NCBI GenBank assembly: GCA_963675925.2
Contig: CAXXIB010000003.1
Coordinates: forward strand, 124,001-188,000
DNA: 64,000 bases
DNA from: CAXXOK01 sp963675925
GTDB taxonomy: Bacteria > Bacillota > Clostridia > Christensenellales > Aristaeellaceae
Direction: 5' to 3'
Positions 41,985-50,602 of this stretch are shown here, one piece after another. Below the pieces are notes generated by a model. It saw nothing but the letters and a program-made list of their open reading frames with translations. It was not told the DNA's origin and made no database searches. Numbering within the stretch: the first letter of the stretch is position 1; each line of letters starts with the position of its first letter. The position numbers were made by a program, and so were the translations under genes.

Positions 41985-42199
41985 GGGTCACGTCTCCTGC
42001 ATTTTATTTTCTGTCCCAATCATACAGTAAGTGCATAACGCTGTAAAGGGTGCAGCGGTGCATGGCAGATCGGGTATTTTAATCAATGAATTAAAGACTT
42101 ACCAATCGTTAATGCAAACCCGGCGTGCATCATGTATAATAGATACAGGCTGAACAAAGCAAGCATGTATTATACAATAGGAGAATGGGGGGATTGACT

Positions 42200-42604
42200 G
42201 TGAGCAGACGAAAGAAAGTTTTGATGATTGTCATTGTGATCATCGTGTTGCTGGCGGCACTGATCGGCGGAGCGGTGATCGTTGCCAATAAAAACCTGCA
42301 AAAGCTATCCGACATCCAAATTGAGGCAATCAATCTGGAAACCATACCAAACGGCACATACAGCGGGCAATATAAAGCGTTCCCAATCGCGGTGGAGGTA
42401 GCGGTAACTGTAACGGATCACAGGATTGTATCCATTGATCTGCTCCGGCACAACAACGGCCAGGGTGGAGATGCGGAAGGCATCCTGCAGATGGTTGTGG
42501 ATGCGCAATCCACGCAAGTCGATATCATTGCCGGGGCTACGTATTCCAGCAAGGTTATCCTGCTGGCTATCCAAAATGCCCTGCAAAACGCTGTCAAGGA
42601 ATAA
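42200..42604 (+). CDS. Membrane-anchored FMN-binding domain protein
   Basis: A 134-residue protein: basic start (MSRRKKV), one transmembrane helix (about 7-28), then an extracellular FMN-binding domain ending GATYSSKVILLAIQNAL. The GATYSS sequence fits the motif in which Apb/Ftp transferase attaches FMN to a threonine. So it is a candidate extracytoplasmic flavoprotein in electron transfer; no flavin transferase is in the window. Start is GTG at 42200, seven bases after GGGGGG; an ATG 15 bases earlier is too close to its AGGAG. A TATAAT lies at 42135-42140. Confidence 0.85.
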   Translation: MSRRKKVLMIVIVIIVLLAALIGGAVIVANKNLQKLSDIQIEAINLETIPNGTYSGQYKAFPIAVEVAVTVTDHRIVSIDLLRHNNGQGGDAEGILQMVVDAQSTQVDIIAGATYSSKVILLAIQNALQNAVKE

Positions 42605-42705
42605 GATTAAACGCCTTGGCGCACATGAAAAGAGCATCGCGGAATGTTGGTTCCGGGATGCTCTTTGATACGATCACGCGAAATCTGAAACGACGTATCG
42701 TTGTA

Positions 42706-43674
42706 TTAGGCGTGCACACCGATACGTTTGAAAATTCTGAGAACCAAAAACGTGATCCATGGTGACGGCTGCTTTTTTTGCGCGAAATCCCAGCCCTTCC
42801 ATGCCATCCAGATGGATTCTGGGGTATACAGTCCGTCGCTGTTCGCTTTATCCCGGATGATATCGATCATTTCCAGAAAGCGGGGATCGGTTTTCACCCG
42901 GTTGATCTGCGACAGCGCATCGGCAACATGGAGAATATCGTACCAGACGAACGGCGCTTTCAGTTTGCGGAAATCGGTGCCTGTTTTAAACAGGTAGGGA
43001 GCGTGTTCCCGGCTATGCTGCCATAACGTCAGCAAGCCTTCCGCTGCGGTGCCAAGTTCAGCACTATAGGCGTCCCCAACCTGCAAAAGCGCAGAGATCA
43101 TCATAAGCGTTGCATACGGGCAGGGATCGCTTTGCTTGCCCGGCCCCCGGAATCGACCATTACGCGGCGAACCGGCGCAGGGAAATCCGTTGTCCCTGAC
43201 CAGAGAGGATAGAACGTCCAAGCCCTGTTGTAGCGTGGCCTGTGGCACACCCATTTTCAGCAGCGAGGCATACAGCCGCGGCGTATCACAGAGTACCCAC
43301 GACCATTGATCGTTGCCTGTGCCGCCGAATACAATGGGGATGTTCAGCGGCAGTTCCAGCACGCCTTGGTCAGATACATGCTCCAGTATTCTTCCGATAC
43401 TATCCTGCATGCCCGGATCGTCTGCCTGAACACCGATATCGGCCAGAAATGCGAGCTTGTGATAGTGCAAAGTGGCTTTTTTATGATTCGTAATGGTGTC
43501 GCCGGGCCAAGAGTACAGATCGGCAAGCAAACTTTTCACTAGCGGCATTGCGAGCATCTCTGTCCGCGCGTGCAAAACCTCGCTATCCTCGGGGGAGCGT
43601 TCCTGCAGGTCCAGCATCGTGCGGTATCGTATGTAGGGCTCGCTGCCAAGCAGCCACGCAATAGAATCGCTCAT
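42706..43674 (-). CDS. Predicted alpha/alpha-toroid protein, unknown function
   Basis: A 322-residue soluble protein rich in paired helices. It resembles prenyltransferase/terpene-cyclase-like toroids: repeated blocks of leucine-rich helices with segments PLVKSLLADLYSWPGD, GGTGNDQWSWVLCDTPRLYASLLKMG and DPCPYATLMMISALLQVGD. No catalytic DxDD or zinc motif is evident, so the cyclase fold is only a guess from pattern. Ribosome site GGAGG is five bases upstream of the ATG. It lies 17 bases after the GNAT-YoaP gene on the same strand. Confidence 0.7.
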   Translation of the reverse strand: MSDSIAWLLGSEPYIRYRTMLDLQERSPEDSEVLHARTEMLAMPLVKSLLADLYSWPGDTITNHKKATLHYHKLAFLADIGVQADDPGMQDSIGRILEHVSDQGVLELPLNIPIVFGGTGNDQWSWVLCDTPRLYASLLKMGVPQATLQQGLDVLSSLVRDNGFPCAGSPRNGRFRGPGKQSDPCPYATLMMISALLQVGDAYSAELGTAAEGLLTLWQHSREHAPYLFKTGTDFRKLKAPFVWYDILHVADALSQINRVKTDPRFLEMIDIIRDKANSDGLYTPESIWMAWKGWDFAQKKQPSPWITFLVLRIFKRIGVHA

Positions 43675-43691
43675 GCCTACCTCCGTTTTAC

Positions 43692-44483
43692 TCACTTCAG
43701 TTTTTTCGCACGCTTTTCGATCAAGCCTTTAATCCTGTCCACGGTTAGCGGCTGGCCGGTACCGGTGCGCTGATCCTCAATAAACAGTTCGTTGTATGCG
43801 CCCCATTCCAGATAATTATCTCTGTCCAGCGTATCCACAGTCTGGAACACGGCCTTCTTGCCAAAGGACTGCGTAGCGCGCTTTGCCCGTTCGCATACAA
43901 TATTGCACGATGGGCAACAGCCGTTGAGGAAGTATGTTACCGTCACCTTGCCGGGGTTTGTGTTCTTGGGCGGATTTTTCGAATGCCGGAAGAACTTTGG
44001 CGGCTCGGCATCGTCGGTGAAAGGTTTGAATAGAAGCCGCATCACATTGGTCCGGTCAACGACCTTGTAGCCCTGCTTTTTATAGAACGCTGCGGGAATC
44101 CAGTAGGGCAGGGTAATGCCGTGGGCGGCTATACCTTTGGCACCCAGAGCTTTGGCATCGGCCTCGGCTGCTTTTAGAAGTGCCTTGCCATAGCCGCGTT
44201 TTTGATTGTCGCCAACGCCTTTTTTATGACCATGCACCCATATACAGTTGATATAGTAAATATCCTTGCCGTTGGCGGGTGCGTAATCAATGGGTACATA
44301 TTCAATCATGCCAACGGCCTGGTTCTGGTCGTCGATGGCCAGTTTCACACGCAGGCCCTTGTCCTTCATGCGGTTATACCAAACTTCCTTGTGGTTGCCG
44401 GCTTCCTTCATTTCGGGAGACCACTCCTCAAGACATACGAAGTACAGTTTTTCGTAGTCTTTATTCAGGTCAATTATTTTCAT
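43692..44483 (-). CDS. GNAT acetyltransferase fused to a YoaP-like thioredoxin-fold domain
   Basis: A 263-residue two-domain protein. Residues 1-165 are GNAT (NQKRGYGKALLKAAEADAKALGAKGIAAHG is the acetyl-CoA loop and helix). Residues about 180-263 match the YoaP-like C-terminal domain, starting VTVTYFLNGCCPSCNIVCERAKRA with a CCPSC redox-type motif, and ending near YNELFIEDQRTGTGQPLT. YoaP-type fusions occur in Bacillus; function unknown. ATG at 44483 follows AAGGAG. Upstream of the toroid-like gene. Confidence 0.87.
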   Translation of the reverse strand: MKIIDLNKDYEKLYFVCLEEWSPEMKEAGNHKEVWYNRMKDKGLRVKLAIDDQNQAVGMIEYVPIDYAPANGKDIYYINCIWVHGHKKGVGDNQKRGYGKALLKAAEADAKALGAKGIAAHGITLPYWIPAAFYKKQGYKVVDRTNVMRLLFKPFTDDAEPPKFFRHSKNPPKNTNPGKVTVTYFLNGCCPSCNIVCERAKRATQSFGKKAVFQTVDTLDRDNYLEWGAYNELFIEDQRTGTGQPLTVDRIKGLIEKRAKKLK

Positions 44484-44617
44484 ATTGCGCACTCCTTATT
44501 CAGTCACGACAGCCGCACGCCGGATGGAAATCCGGTGCTGAAATGGACCGCCGAACGATGTTCTATGAATATAGTAATATAAATACAGGCGATTGTCGAT
44601 ATGAAAATGGTTTTCCC

Positions 44618-45373
44618 TTAGGCGACGACAATCTGCACGCTTGCATTTTGCAGTGCATGCAGCAACGCACCTTGAGGCTGTCGGTCCGTGACCAGGACAT
44701 CAATACGCTTGAGATCACAGGTCTTACAGAGATAGTATCGTTCAAACTTGTCGGCATCACACAGCAGCATATGCTTGTCTCCGGCATCGAGCATGGCGCG
44801 CTTAATGGCAGCCTCCTCCGGAACACTTTCCCAAAGACCGCCTGTTGTCAGGCCGCGGCAGGACACAATGCTCCAAGTTCCGTGGTGATCGCGCAGGAAG
44901 TCGGCAGCATCCACCCCGGCCAGTGATGCGGAGTTTTCCCGCAGCATGCCGCCGGTGCACATTACATGGCGGCCCTGCTCGGCAAAGGCCTGCACGGTAA
45001 CGAGCCCGGAGGAGATAATGGTCAGCGACCCCATATCCCGCAGCGCTTCGCTGATGGCAAGTACAGTGGTACTGGCATCGAGGATCAGCGTATCGCCTGG
45101 AGCGACAAAGCTTGCGGCCGCTTTAGCGATGGCCTGTTTCTCCGCTTTGTGTTCCATACGCCGGGACAGCAGCGGTATATCCTGCATGGTTTGCTGGGGC
45201 AGGGCCGCACCGCCGTGTGTGCGGCGAATACGCCCTTCCTCTTCCAGGGCTTGCAAATCTCGCCGCAGGGTAGCCCCGCTGACGAATAGTTCTTTGGAGA
45301 GCGCTTCCACGGTCACCGTTTTTCTCTCTTCCAGCAGCGCGACGATATGCTCCCTGCGTTCAAACGGAATCAT
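44618..45373 (-). CDS. DeoR-family transcription regulator
   Basis: A 251-residue repressor type: N-terminal DeoR helix-turn-helix (RREHIVALLEERKTVTVEALSKELFVSGATLRRDLQALEEEGRIRRTHGGA) and a sugar-phosphate-sensing C-terminal domain (IAKAAASFVAPGDTLILDASTTVLAIS..., with the DADKFERYYL loop). Effectors of this family are phosphorylated sugars or polyols. The start at 45373 follows AAAGGAAATAACT; a 56-codon upstream open frame was rejected. It is divergent from the 2-oxoacid dehydrogenase operon and very likely controls it and itself. Confidence 0.93.
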   Translation of the reverse strand: MIPFERREHIVALLEERKTVTVEALSKELFVSGATLRRDLQALEEEGRIRRTHGGAALPQQTMQDIPLLSRRMEHKAEKQAIAKAAASFVAPGDTLILDASTTVLAISEALRDMGSLTIISSGLVTVQAFAEQGRHVMCTGGMLRENSASLAGVDAADFLRDHHGTWSIVSCRGLTTGGLWESVPEEAAIKRAMLDAGDKHMLLCDADKFERYYLCKTCDLKRIDVLVTDRQPQGALLHALQNASVQIVVA

Positions 45374-45388
45374 AGTTATTTCCTTTCG

Positions 45389-45423
45389 TATCGTGCGCGA
45401 ATGTTCACATATCGTGCACATAT
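45389..45423. promoter_or_regulatory. Direct repeats upstream of the DeoR regulator
   Basis: TATCGTGC occurs at 45389-45396 and 45410-45417, two DNA turns apart, and CACATAT at 45406-45412 and 45417-45423. The cluster lies just upstream of the regulator start, in the divergent promoter region, and is a likely DeoR operator. Confidence 0.5.
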
Positions 45424-45454
45424 GCGCGCAGTTACGCAATATAGTAGGGGATAA

Positions 45455-45483
45455 TGGACAAAAACGCGTAATCTCAGTATAAT
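45455..45483 (+). promoter_or_regulatory. Promoter of the 2-oxoacid dehydrogenase operon
   Basis: TGGACA (45455-45460), 17-base spacer, TATAAT (45478-45483), 52 bases before the E2 start. Near-consensus sigma-A promoter, about 30 bases downstream of the repeats near the DeoR gene. Confidence 0.75.
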
Positions 45484-45534
45484 AATGGGGCATTGTCATG
45501 TCAAGATAGAGTGCATGACGAACGGAGGGATTGG

Positions 45535-46752
45535 ATGGCAAATCAGGTACAACTGCCGCAGATGGGGCTATCGGAAGAAAGCGCTGTGATCGGCGAGTTT
45601 TATGTCAGCGTCGGGGATGCTGTACAGGTTGGAACCAGGCTGTTTTCCATTGAGACGGGTAAAAGCGTGTTTGATGTGGAAAGCGAGTTTGAAGGCGAAG
45701 TGCTTGTATTTTTCTGTGAAGAAGGCGACGAACTCCCCATTCAAGCGCCTGTGATGGTGATCGGTGAGGCGGGGGAGACCTACGAAGCGCCGAAAGCAGA
45801 AGAAAATAAGCCGCAAGCTGCAAAGGAAGAAAAAGCCGACAGTGCACCCAAACCGTTAGCGGCAACTGAGCCGGTCTTTACGGGCGCAGCGCAGGACGCA
45901 CTTTCATCTCCCCGCGCCCGCACGCTGGCGGATAAGGCAGGGGTCAATGTATCGCAGGCACGGCCCACAGGCGCAGAAGGGCTGATTATTGAGCGCGATG
46001 TTAAGCGCATGCTGGATACCGGCGAAATGGCAGCCGTACCCGCTACCGCAGACGGTGCATATCAGGATATCCCGCTTACCATGATGCGCAAAACCATTGC
46101 CAAGGCGATGCATCAGTCCATCCAGTCCATGGCACAGCTGACCCATACGGCCAGTTTTGATGCGACACAGCTTTTGGCCTACCGGGCACAGTGCAAAGCG
46201 CAGCCGGACACAAAAGGCATCACACTGGGTGATATGGTGCTCTTTGCCGTATCCCGCACACTATTACAATTCCCGGAGATGAACGCACATTTACTGGATG
46301 ATACAATCCGCAGGTTTCAGGGCGTGAACCTTGCTGTGGCGGTTGATATTCCCGCCGGGCTGGTCGTGCCGGTCATCCGCAATGCGGACAAGCTGAGCCT
46401 GCTTGAAATTTCCAATGAAATGAAACGGCTGGCAGCAGCCTGCCAGGATGGCAGCATAGCACCGGAGCTGCTGACCGGCGGATCGTTCACCGTGTCAAAT
46501 CTCGGCAACCTGGGCATTGAAAGCTTCACGCCGATCATCAATCCGCCGCAGGTCGGCATACTGGGCGTGGATACCATTACCCTTAGACCCCGCAGGGCGG
46601 ATAACGGCACGGTGGGCTTCTACGACTGCATGACGCTGTCGCTGACGTACGATCACCGCGCTGTGGATGGCGCACCCGCCAGCCGCTTCCTGCAAGCCCT
46701 GTGTCAAAACCTTGCAACATTTCAATCGCTGCTGGGAGGCAAAAACGCATGA
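45535..46752 (+). CDS. 2-oxoacid dehydrogenase E2 acyltransferase
   Basis: A 405-residue dihydrolipoamide acyltransferase. Order: lipoyl domain (residues 1-77) with Lys43 in ETGKSVFDVES as the lipoylation site, an Ala/Lys/Glu linker, a peripheral-subunit binding domain (SSPRARTLADKAGVNVSQARPTGAEG, about 121-158), and the catalytic domain from about 178 to the end with the HxxxDG active site (YDHRAVDGAPASRFLQ). Start at 45535 follows ACGGAGGG. First gene of the operon. The acyl group carried is not predictable. Confidence 0.94.
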   Translation: MANQVQLPQMGLSEESAVIGEFYVSVGDAVQVGTRLFSIETGKSVFDVESEFEGEVLVFFCEEGDELPIQAPVMVIGEAGETYEAPKAEENKPQAAKEEKADSAPKPLAATEPVFTGAAQDALSSPRARTLADKAGVNVSQARPTGAEGLIIERDVKRMLDTGEMAAVPATADGAYQDIPLTMMRKTIAKAMHQSIQSMAQLTHTASFDATQLLAYRAQCKAQPDTKGITLGDMVLFAVSRTLLQFPEMNAHLLDDTIRRFQGVNLAVAVDIPAGLVVPVIRNADKLSLLEISNEMKRLAAACQDGSIAPELLTGGSFTVSNLGNLGIESFTPIINPPQVGILGVDTITLRPRRADNGTVGFYDCMTLSLTYDHRAVDGAPASRFLQALCQNLATFQSLLGGKNA

Positions 46753-48113
46753 CGGAAAAACAATTCGATCTCATCATTATCGGCGGTGGACCGGCCGGAT
46801 ACCGCGCAGCGGAACGCGCTGCGGACGAGGGGCTTAGTACCCTGCTGTTTGAAAAACGTACCATCGGCGGTGTATGCCTCAATGAAGGCTGCATCCCCTC
46901 CAAAACCTTTTTGTATTCAGCCAAGATTTTCGATTACGCCAAAGGCGGCGGTGCAAAATACGGTGTGAGCTGCGAAAACGCCAAGTTAGACCAGCAGGCG
47001 GTATTGCGCCGTAAAAACAAAGTGGTTAAAAAGCTGACCATGGGCATCGCGGCCCAGCTAAAAGCTGGACAGGTAACCGTGGTAAACGAGGAAGCGGAGA
47101 TTAAAGGACGCACGGACAGCGGCATCAAAGTGACGGCAGGCGGCGAGGAGTACCTGGGCACACGGCTGCTGCTGGCGACCGGGTCGACCCCCACGCTGCC
47201 CCCGATTGACGGCTTACTGGACGCATTGCAATCCGGCTTTGCACTTACCAACCGTGAGGTGCTGGACTTGACTGAGATTCCAAAAGCGCTCGTTGTGGTC
47301 GGCGGCGGGGTCATTGGTCTGGAAATGGCCAGCTACTATGCCTCGGCAGGCAGCGAAGTTACCGTGGTGGAGATGCTATCGAGCATCGGCGGCCCGATTG
47401 ACGGCGAAATCGCCGCCATGCTGCAAAAAGCCTATGCAAAGAAGGGCATAACCTTTCTTTTAAACACGACGGCCAAACGCTTTGCAAACGGTCAGGTGAC
47501 TGTTGAACAAGATGGACAAACACAGGAACTTGCCTGCGACAAGGTGCTGGTCAGCATCGGCCGCCGTCCCGTACTGCCTAAGGGTGTCGATACCCTGAAA
47601 CTAACGATTGAACGCGGTGCGGTGGTGACCGACGAGCATATGCTAACCAGCGAGCTGAATGTGTACGCAGCGGGCGATATGAACGGCAAGAGCATGCTCG
47701 CCCACACGGCCTACCGCGAGGCGGAAGTTGCCGTCAACCACATGGCAGGCAAGAACGACACGATGGACTATACGGCGATTCCGTATGTAATCTATACCAA
47801 TCCCGAAGTTGCCGGATGTGGCGATACGCTGGCATCTGCCAAAGCCAAGGGGCTGGATGCGTTTGAGAAGAAAGTACCGATGGCCTATGCAGGCCGCTTC
47901 GTAGCCGAAAACGAGGGCGGCGAAGGCATACTTAAAGTCGTCATGGAACCGTCCGGCAGGCTTCTGGGTGTATCCATGATTGGCAATCCCGCCAGCGAGA
48001 TTATCTTCGGCGCGGCCATGATGATCGGCAAAGAAATGCGTGCAAAGGACTTGCAGCGCATCGTATTCCCGCATCCCACTGTCAGCGAAATCTTCAGAGA
48101 AGTCATATTTTAG
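46749..48113 (+). CDS. Dihydrolipoamide dehydrogenase (E3)
   Basis: FAD enzyme that reoxidises dihydrolipoyl groups on E2 with NAD+. The 454-residue product has the FAD motif GGGPAGYRAAERA, redox disulfide Cys43/Cys48 (GGVCLNEGCIPSK), the NAD-binding GGGVIGLEMA, ATGSTP, a second FAD motif AAGDMNGKSMLAH and the HPTVSE catalytic His-Glu end. Start overlaps the E2 stop as ATGA. Complete and canonical. Confidence 0.96.
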   Translation: MTEKQFDLIIIGGGPAGYRAAERAADEGLSTLLFEKRTIGGVCLNEGCIPSKTFLYSAKIFDYAKGGGAKYGVSCENAKLDQQAVLRRKNKVVKKLTMGIAAQLKAGQVTVVNEEAEIKGRTDSGIKVTAGGEEYLGTRLLLATGSTPTLPPIDGLLDALQSGFALTNREVLDLTEIPKALVVVGGGVIGLEMASYYASAGSEVTVVEMLSSIGGPIDGEIAAMLQKAYAKKGITFLLNTTAKRFANGQVTVEQDGQTQELACDKVLVSIGRRPVLPKGVDTLKLTIERGAVVTDEHMLTSELNVYAAGDMNGKSMLAHTAYREAEVAVNHMAGKNDTMDYTAIPYVIYTNPEVAGCGDTLASAKAKGLDAFEKKVPMAYAGRFVAENEGGEGILKVVMEPSGRLLGVSMIGNPASEIIFGAAMMIGKEMRAKDLQRIVFPHPTVSEIFREVIF

Positions 48114-48122
48114 GAGGGCCTT

Positions 48123-50588
48123 ATGCCGCAAAGTCAATTTTACGATCCCAATGTCGTTCGTGCCAAAGGGGAACTGAACATTCCGTCCATCCCGCTCAAC
48201 ACCTACCAAAAGAGTGTGAAGGACGAGCGCGAAAACTTCACCGATGAGCAGCTGATCAACATTTTCCACGACATGCAGGCCATCCGCGAGTTGGAAACCA
48301 TGATTTTCAACGTGCGCACGACCAAGCAGTACAACGGTGTGGAATATCTCTATACCGGGCCTGCGCACCTGTACACCGGGCAGGAAGCAGCGGCTGTCGG
48401 TATGGCGTATACGCTGGATTTGGATGATGCGATCTTCGGCTCGCATCGCAGCCACGGCGAGGTGCTTGCACGCGGGTACAGCGCGATCCGCCAGCTGAGT
48501 GATGAAAAGCTGATGGACATCATGCGTGGGTTTAACGGCGGCAAAACGCTAGCCGCTATCGAAAGCCGCGCCAAAGGCAATGTGAAAAAGGTGGCGCAGG
48601 ACTTTCTGTTGTACGGGTTCATGGCCGAGCTGTTTGGCCGCGAAAACGGCTTTACGCGCGGCCTTGGTAACTCCATGCACGTGTTCTTTACGCCGTTTGG
48701 CATTTACCCCAACAATGCCATCGTCGGCGGCAGCGCGGGAGTCACGGTTGGCGCGGCGCTGTATAAAAAAGTGATGAAAGAAAAAGGCCTGGTCGTTTGC
48801 AACATCGGCGACGGTTCACTGGGCTGCGGCCCGGTGTGGGAAGCCATGAACTATGCCTCGATGGAGCAGTTCACCAAGCTTTGGGATGACGCACATAAGG
48901 GCGGGCTGAAACTGGTCTTCAACTTCTTTAACAACGGCTACGGCATGGGCGGCCAGACCGATGGCGAAACCATGGCCTTTGGCACACTGGCACGTGTTGG
49001 CGCAGGCATCAATGCAGATGCCATGCACGCCGAGCGCGTGGACGGCTATAATCCCCTGGCGGTGATCGATGCGTACAAGCGCAAGCGTAAGCTGCTGGAA
49101 GAAGGAAAAGGCCCGGTGCTTCTGGATGTGGTTACCTACCGCTATGTCGGCCATTCCACCACTGATGCGTCCACCTATCGCACCAAAGAGGAAATCGAAA
49201 CCTGGCAGGCGCAGGATGCGATCGCCAGCTACCGTAAGCAACTGATTGAAGCAGGCGTTGCGACGGATGAGCAATTGAAAGCGATTGAGGAAAACATCAA
49301 AGCTGATGTGACCGAGATTTTGAAAATCACCATCGACGATGCCATATCGCCGCGTGCCGATCTGAAACAGAATCCCGATGCCATTCGTGGCTATAATTTC
49401 AGCAATGAGCGCATTGAAGTATGTGGCGAAGGTGAGCCGGATGTGCTCATGCCGCTGGAAGAGAATCCCCGTGTTATTAAAAACAAGAAAAAAGCCCGCT
49501 ATGCGTTTGATGAAAACGGCAAGGCGATTTCGAAAATCAAACAGTTCAATGTGCGTGATGCGCTGTTTGAAGCCATCATCCACAAGTTTTATCAGGACCC
49601 GACCCTGATTGCCTTTGGCGAAGATAACCGCGATTGGGGCGGCGCGTTTGGCGTGTATGTCGGACTGACCGAATCGCTGCCGTATCACCGTTTCTTCAAC
49701 GCCCCGATCAGTGAAGGGACGATCGTTTCCAGCGCTGTCGGCTATGCACTGATGGGAGGCCGGGCCATTCCCGAACTGATGTATTGCGATTTCCTGGGCC
49801 GTGCCGGCGATGATGTGTTCAACCAGCTTGCCAAGTGGCAGGCCATGAGCGCAGGCGCACTGAAAATGCCTGTGGTACTGCGTGTATCGGTTGGTAACAA
49901 GTACGGCGCGCAGCACTCGCAGGATTGGACCAGCCTTGTGACCCATATTCCCGGCCTCAAGGTGTGCTTCCCCGTCACCCCCTACGATGCCAAGGGCTTG
50001 ATGAACGCGGCACTAGCCGGCAGCGACCCTGTGGTGTTCTTTGAAAGTCAGAAGCTGTACGATAAAGGCGAAGAATTCCGCAAGGAAGGCGTACCCGAGG
50101 AATACTATGAAATCCCCCTGGGTGAGCCGGATATCAAGCGTGCAGGTACGGATTTAACCATTCTGTCTGTTGGTGCGTCGCTGTACACCGCCATACAGGC
50201 TGCCAATGAACTGGAAGACTATGGCGTATCGGCAGAGGTTATCGATGCACGCAGCCTGGTACCCTTCAATTATGAGCTTGTCACTGAGAGCGTGAAAAAG
50301 ACCGGACGCCTTGTGTTGATCTCAGACGCCTGTGAGCGCGGCAGCCACATGAACGATATCGCCCGCAACGTGACCGAGTTCTGCTTTGGCTATCTGGATG
50401 CGCCACCCGTCGTTGTCGGCGCAAGCAATGGCATAAGCCCCTGCCCGGAACTGGAGCACTACTACTATCCGCAGGCAAGCTGGGTGCTGTCCGCCGTACA
50501 CCAGAAGATTTTGCCGTTGAAGGGCTATGTGCCGGAGTTTAACTATCAGACACTGGAAAAAATGCGCCGCGAAGGCTTGGGGATTTAG
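48123..50588 (+). CDS. 2-oxoacid dehydrogenase E1, fused alpha and beta subunits
   Basis: Thiamin diphosphate-dependent decarboxylase of the complex, 821 residues with both halves in one chain. Residues about 35-420 are the alpha half with the ThDP motif GDG(229-231)...NN(270-271); the motif is about ten residues longer than usual, with an insertion before NN. Residues about 470-815 are the beta half (GEDNRDWGGAFGVYVGL, PISEGTIVSSAVGYAL, GNKYGAQHSQDWTSLVTHIPGLK). A linker with KNKKKARYAF joins them. In most bacteria these are separate genes. Which 2-oxoacid is used is unknown. Ribosome site TAGGAGGGCC. Confidence 0.92.
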   Translation: MPQSQFYDPNVVRAKGELNIPSIPLNTYQKSVKDERENFTDEQLINIFHDMQAIRELETMIFNVRTTKQYNGVEYLYTGPAHLYTGQEAAAVGMAYTLDLDDAIFGSHRSHGEVLARGYSAIRQLSDEKLMDIMRGFNGGKTLAAIESRAKGNVKKVAQDFLLYGFMAELFGRENGFTRGLGNSMHVFFTPFGIYPNNAIVGGSAGVTVGAALYKKVMKEKGLVVCNIGDGSLGCGPVWEAMNYASMEQFTKLWDDAHKGGLKLVFNFFNNGYGMGGQTDGETMAFGTLARVGAGINADAMHAERVDGYNPLAVIDAYKRKRKLLEEGKGPVLLDVVTYRYVGHSTTDASTYRTKEEIETWQAQDAIASYRKQLIEAGVATDEQLKAIEENIKADVTEILKITIDDAISPRADLKQNPDAIRGYNFSNERIEVCGEGEPDVLMPLEENPRVIKNKKKARYAFDENGKAISKIKQFNVRDALFEAIIHKFYQDPTLIAFGEDNRDWGGAFGVYVGLTESLPYHRFFNAPISEGTIVSSAVGYALMGGRAIPELMYCDFLGRAGDDVFNQLAKWQAMSAGALKMPVVLRVSVGNKYGAQHSQDWTSLVTHIPGLKVCFPVTPYDAKGLMNAALAGSDPVVFFESQKLYDKGEEFRKEGVPEEYYEIPLGEPDIKRAGTDLTILSVGASLYTAIQAANELEDYGVSAEVIDARSLVPFNYELVTESVKKTGRLVLISDACERGSHMNDIARNVTEFCFGYLDAPPVVVGASNGISPCPELEHYYYPQASWVLSAVHQKILPLKGYVPEFNYQTLEKMRREGLGI

Positions 50589-50602
50589 CCGGAGGTGAAA
50601 CC

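Noticed and set aside
48816..49946. 376-codon minus-strand frame inside E1
   Set aside because: Antisense shadow of a fully conserved E1 alpha-beta gene.
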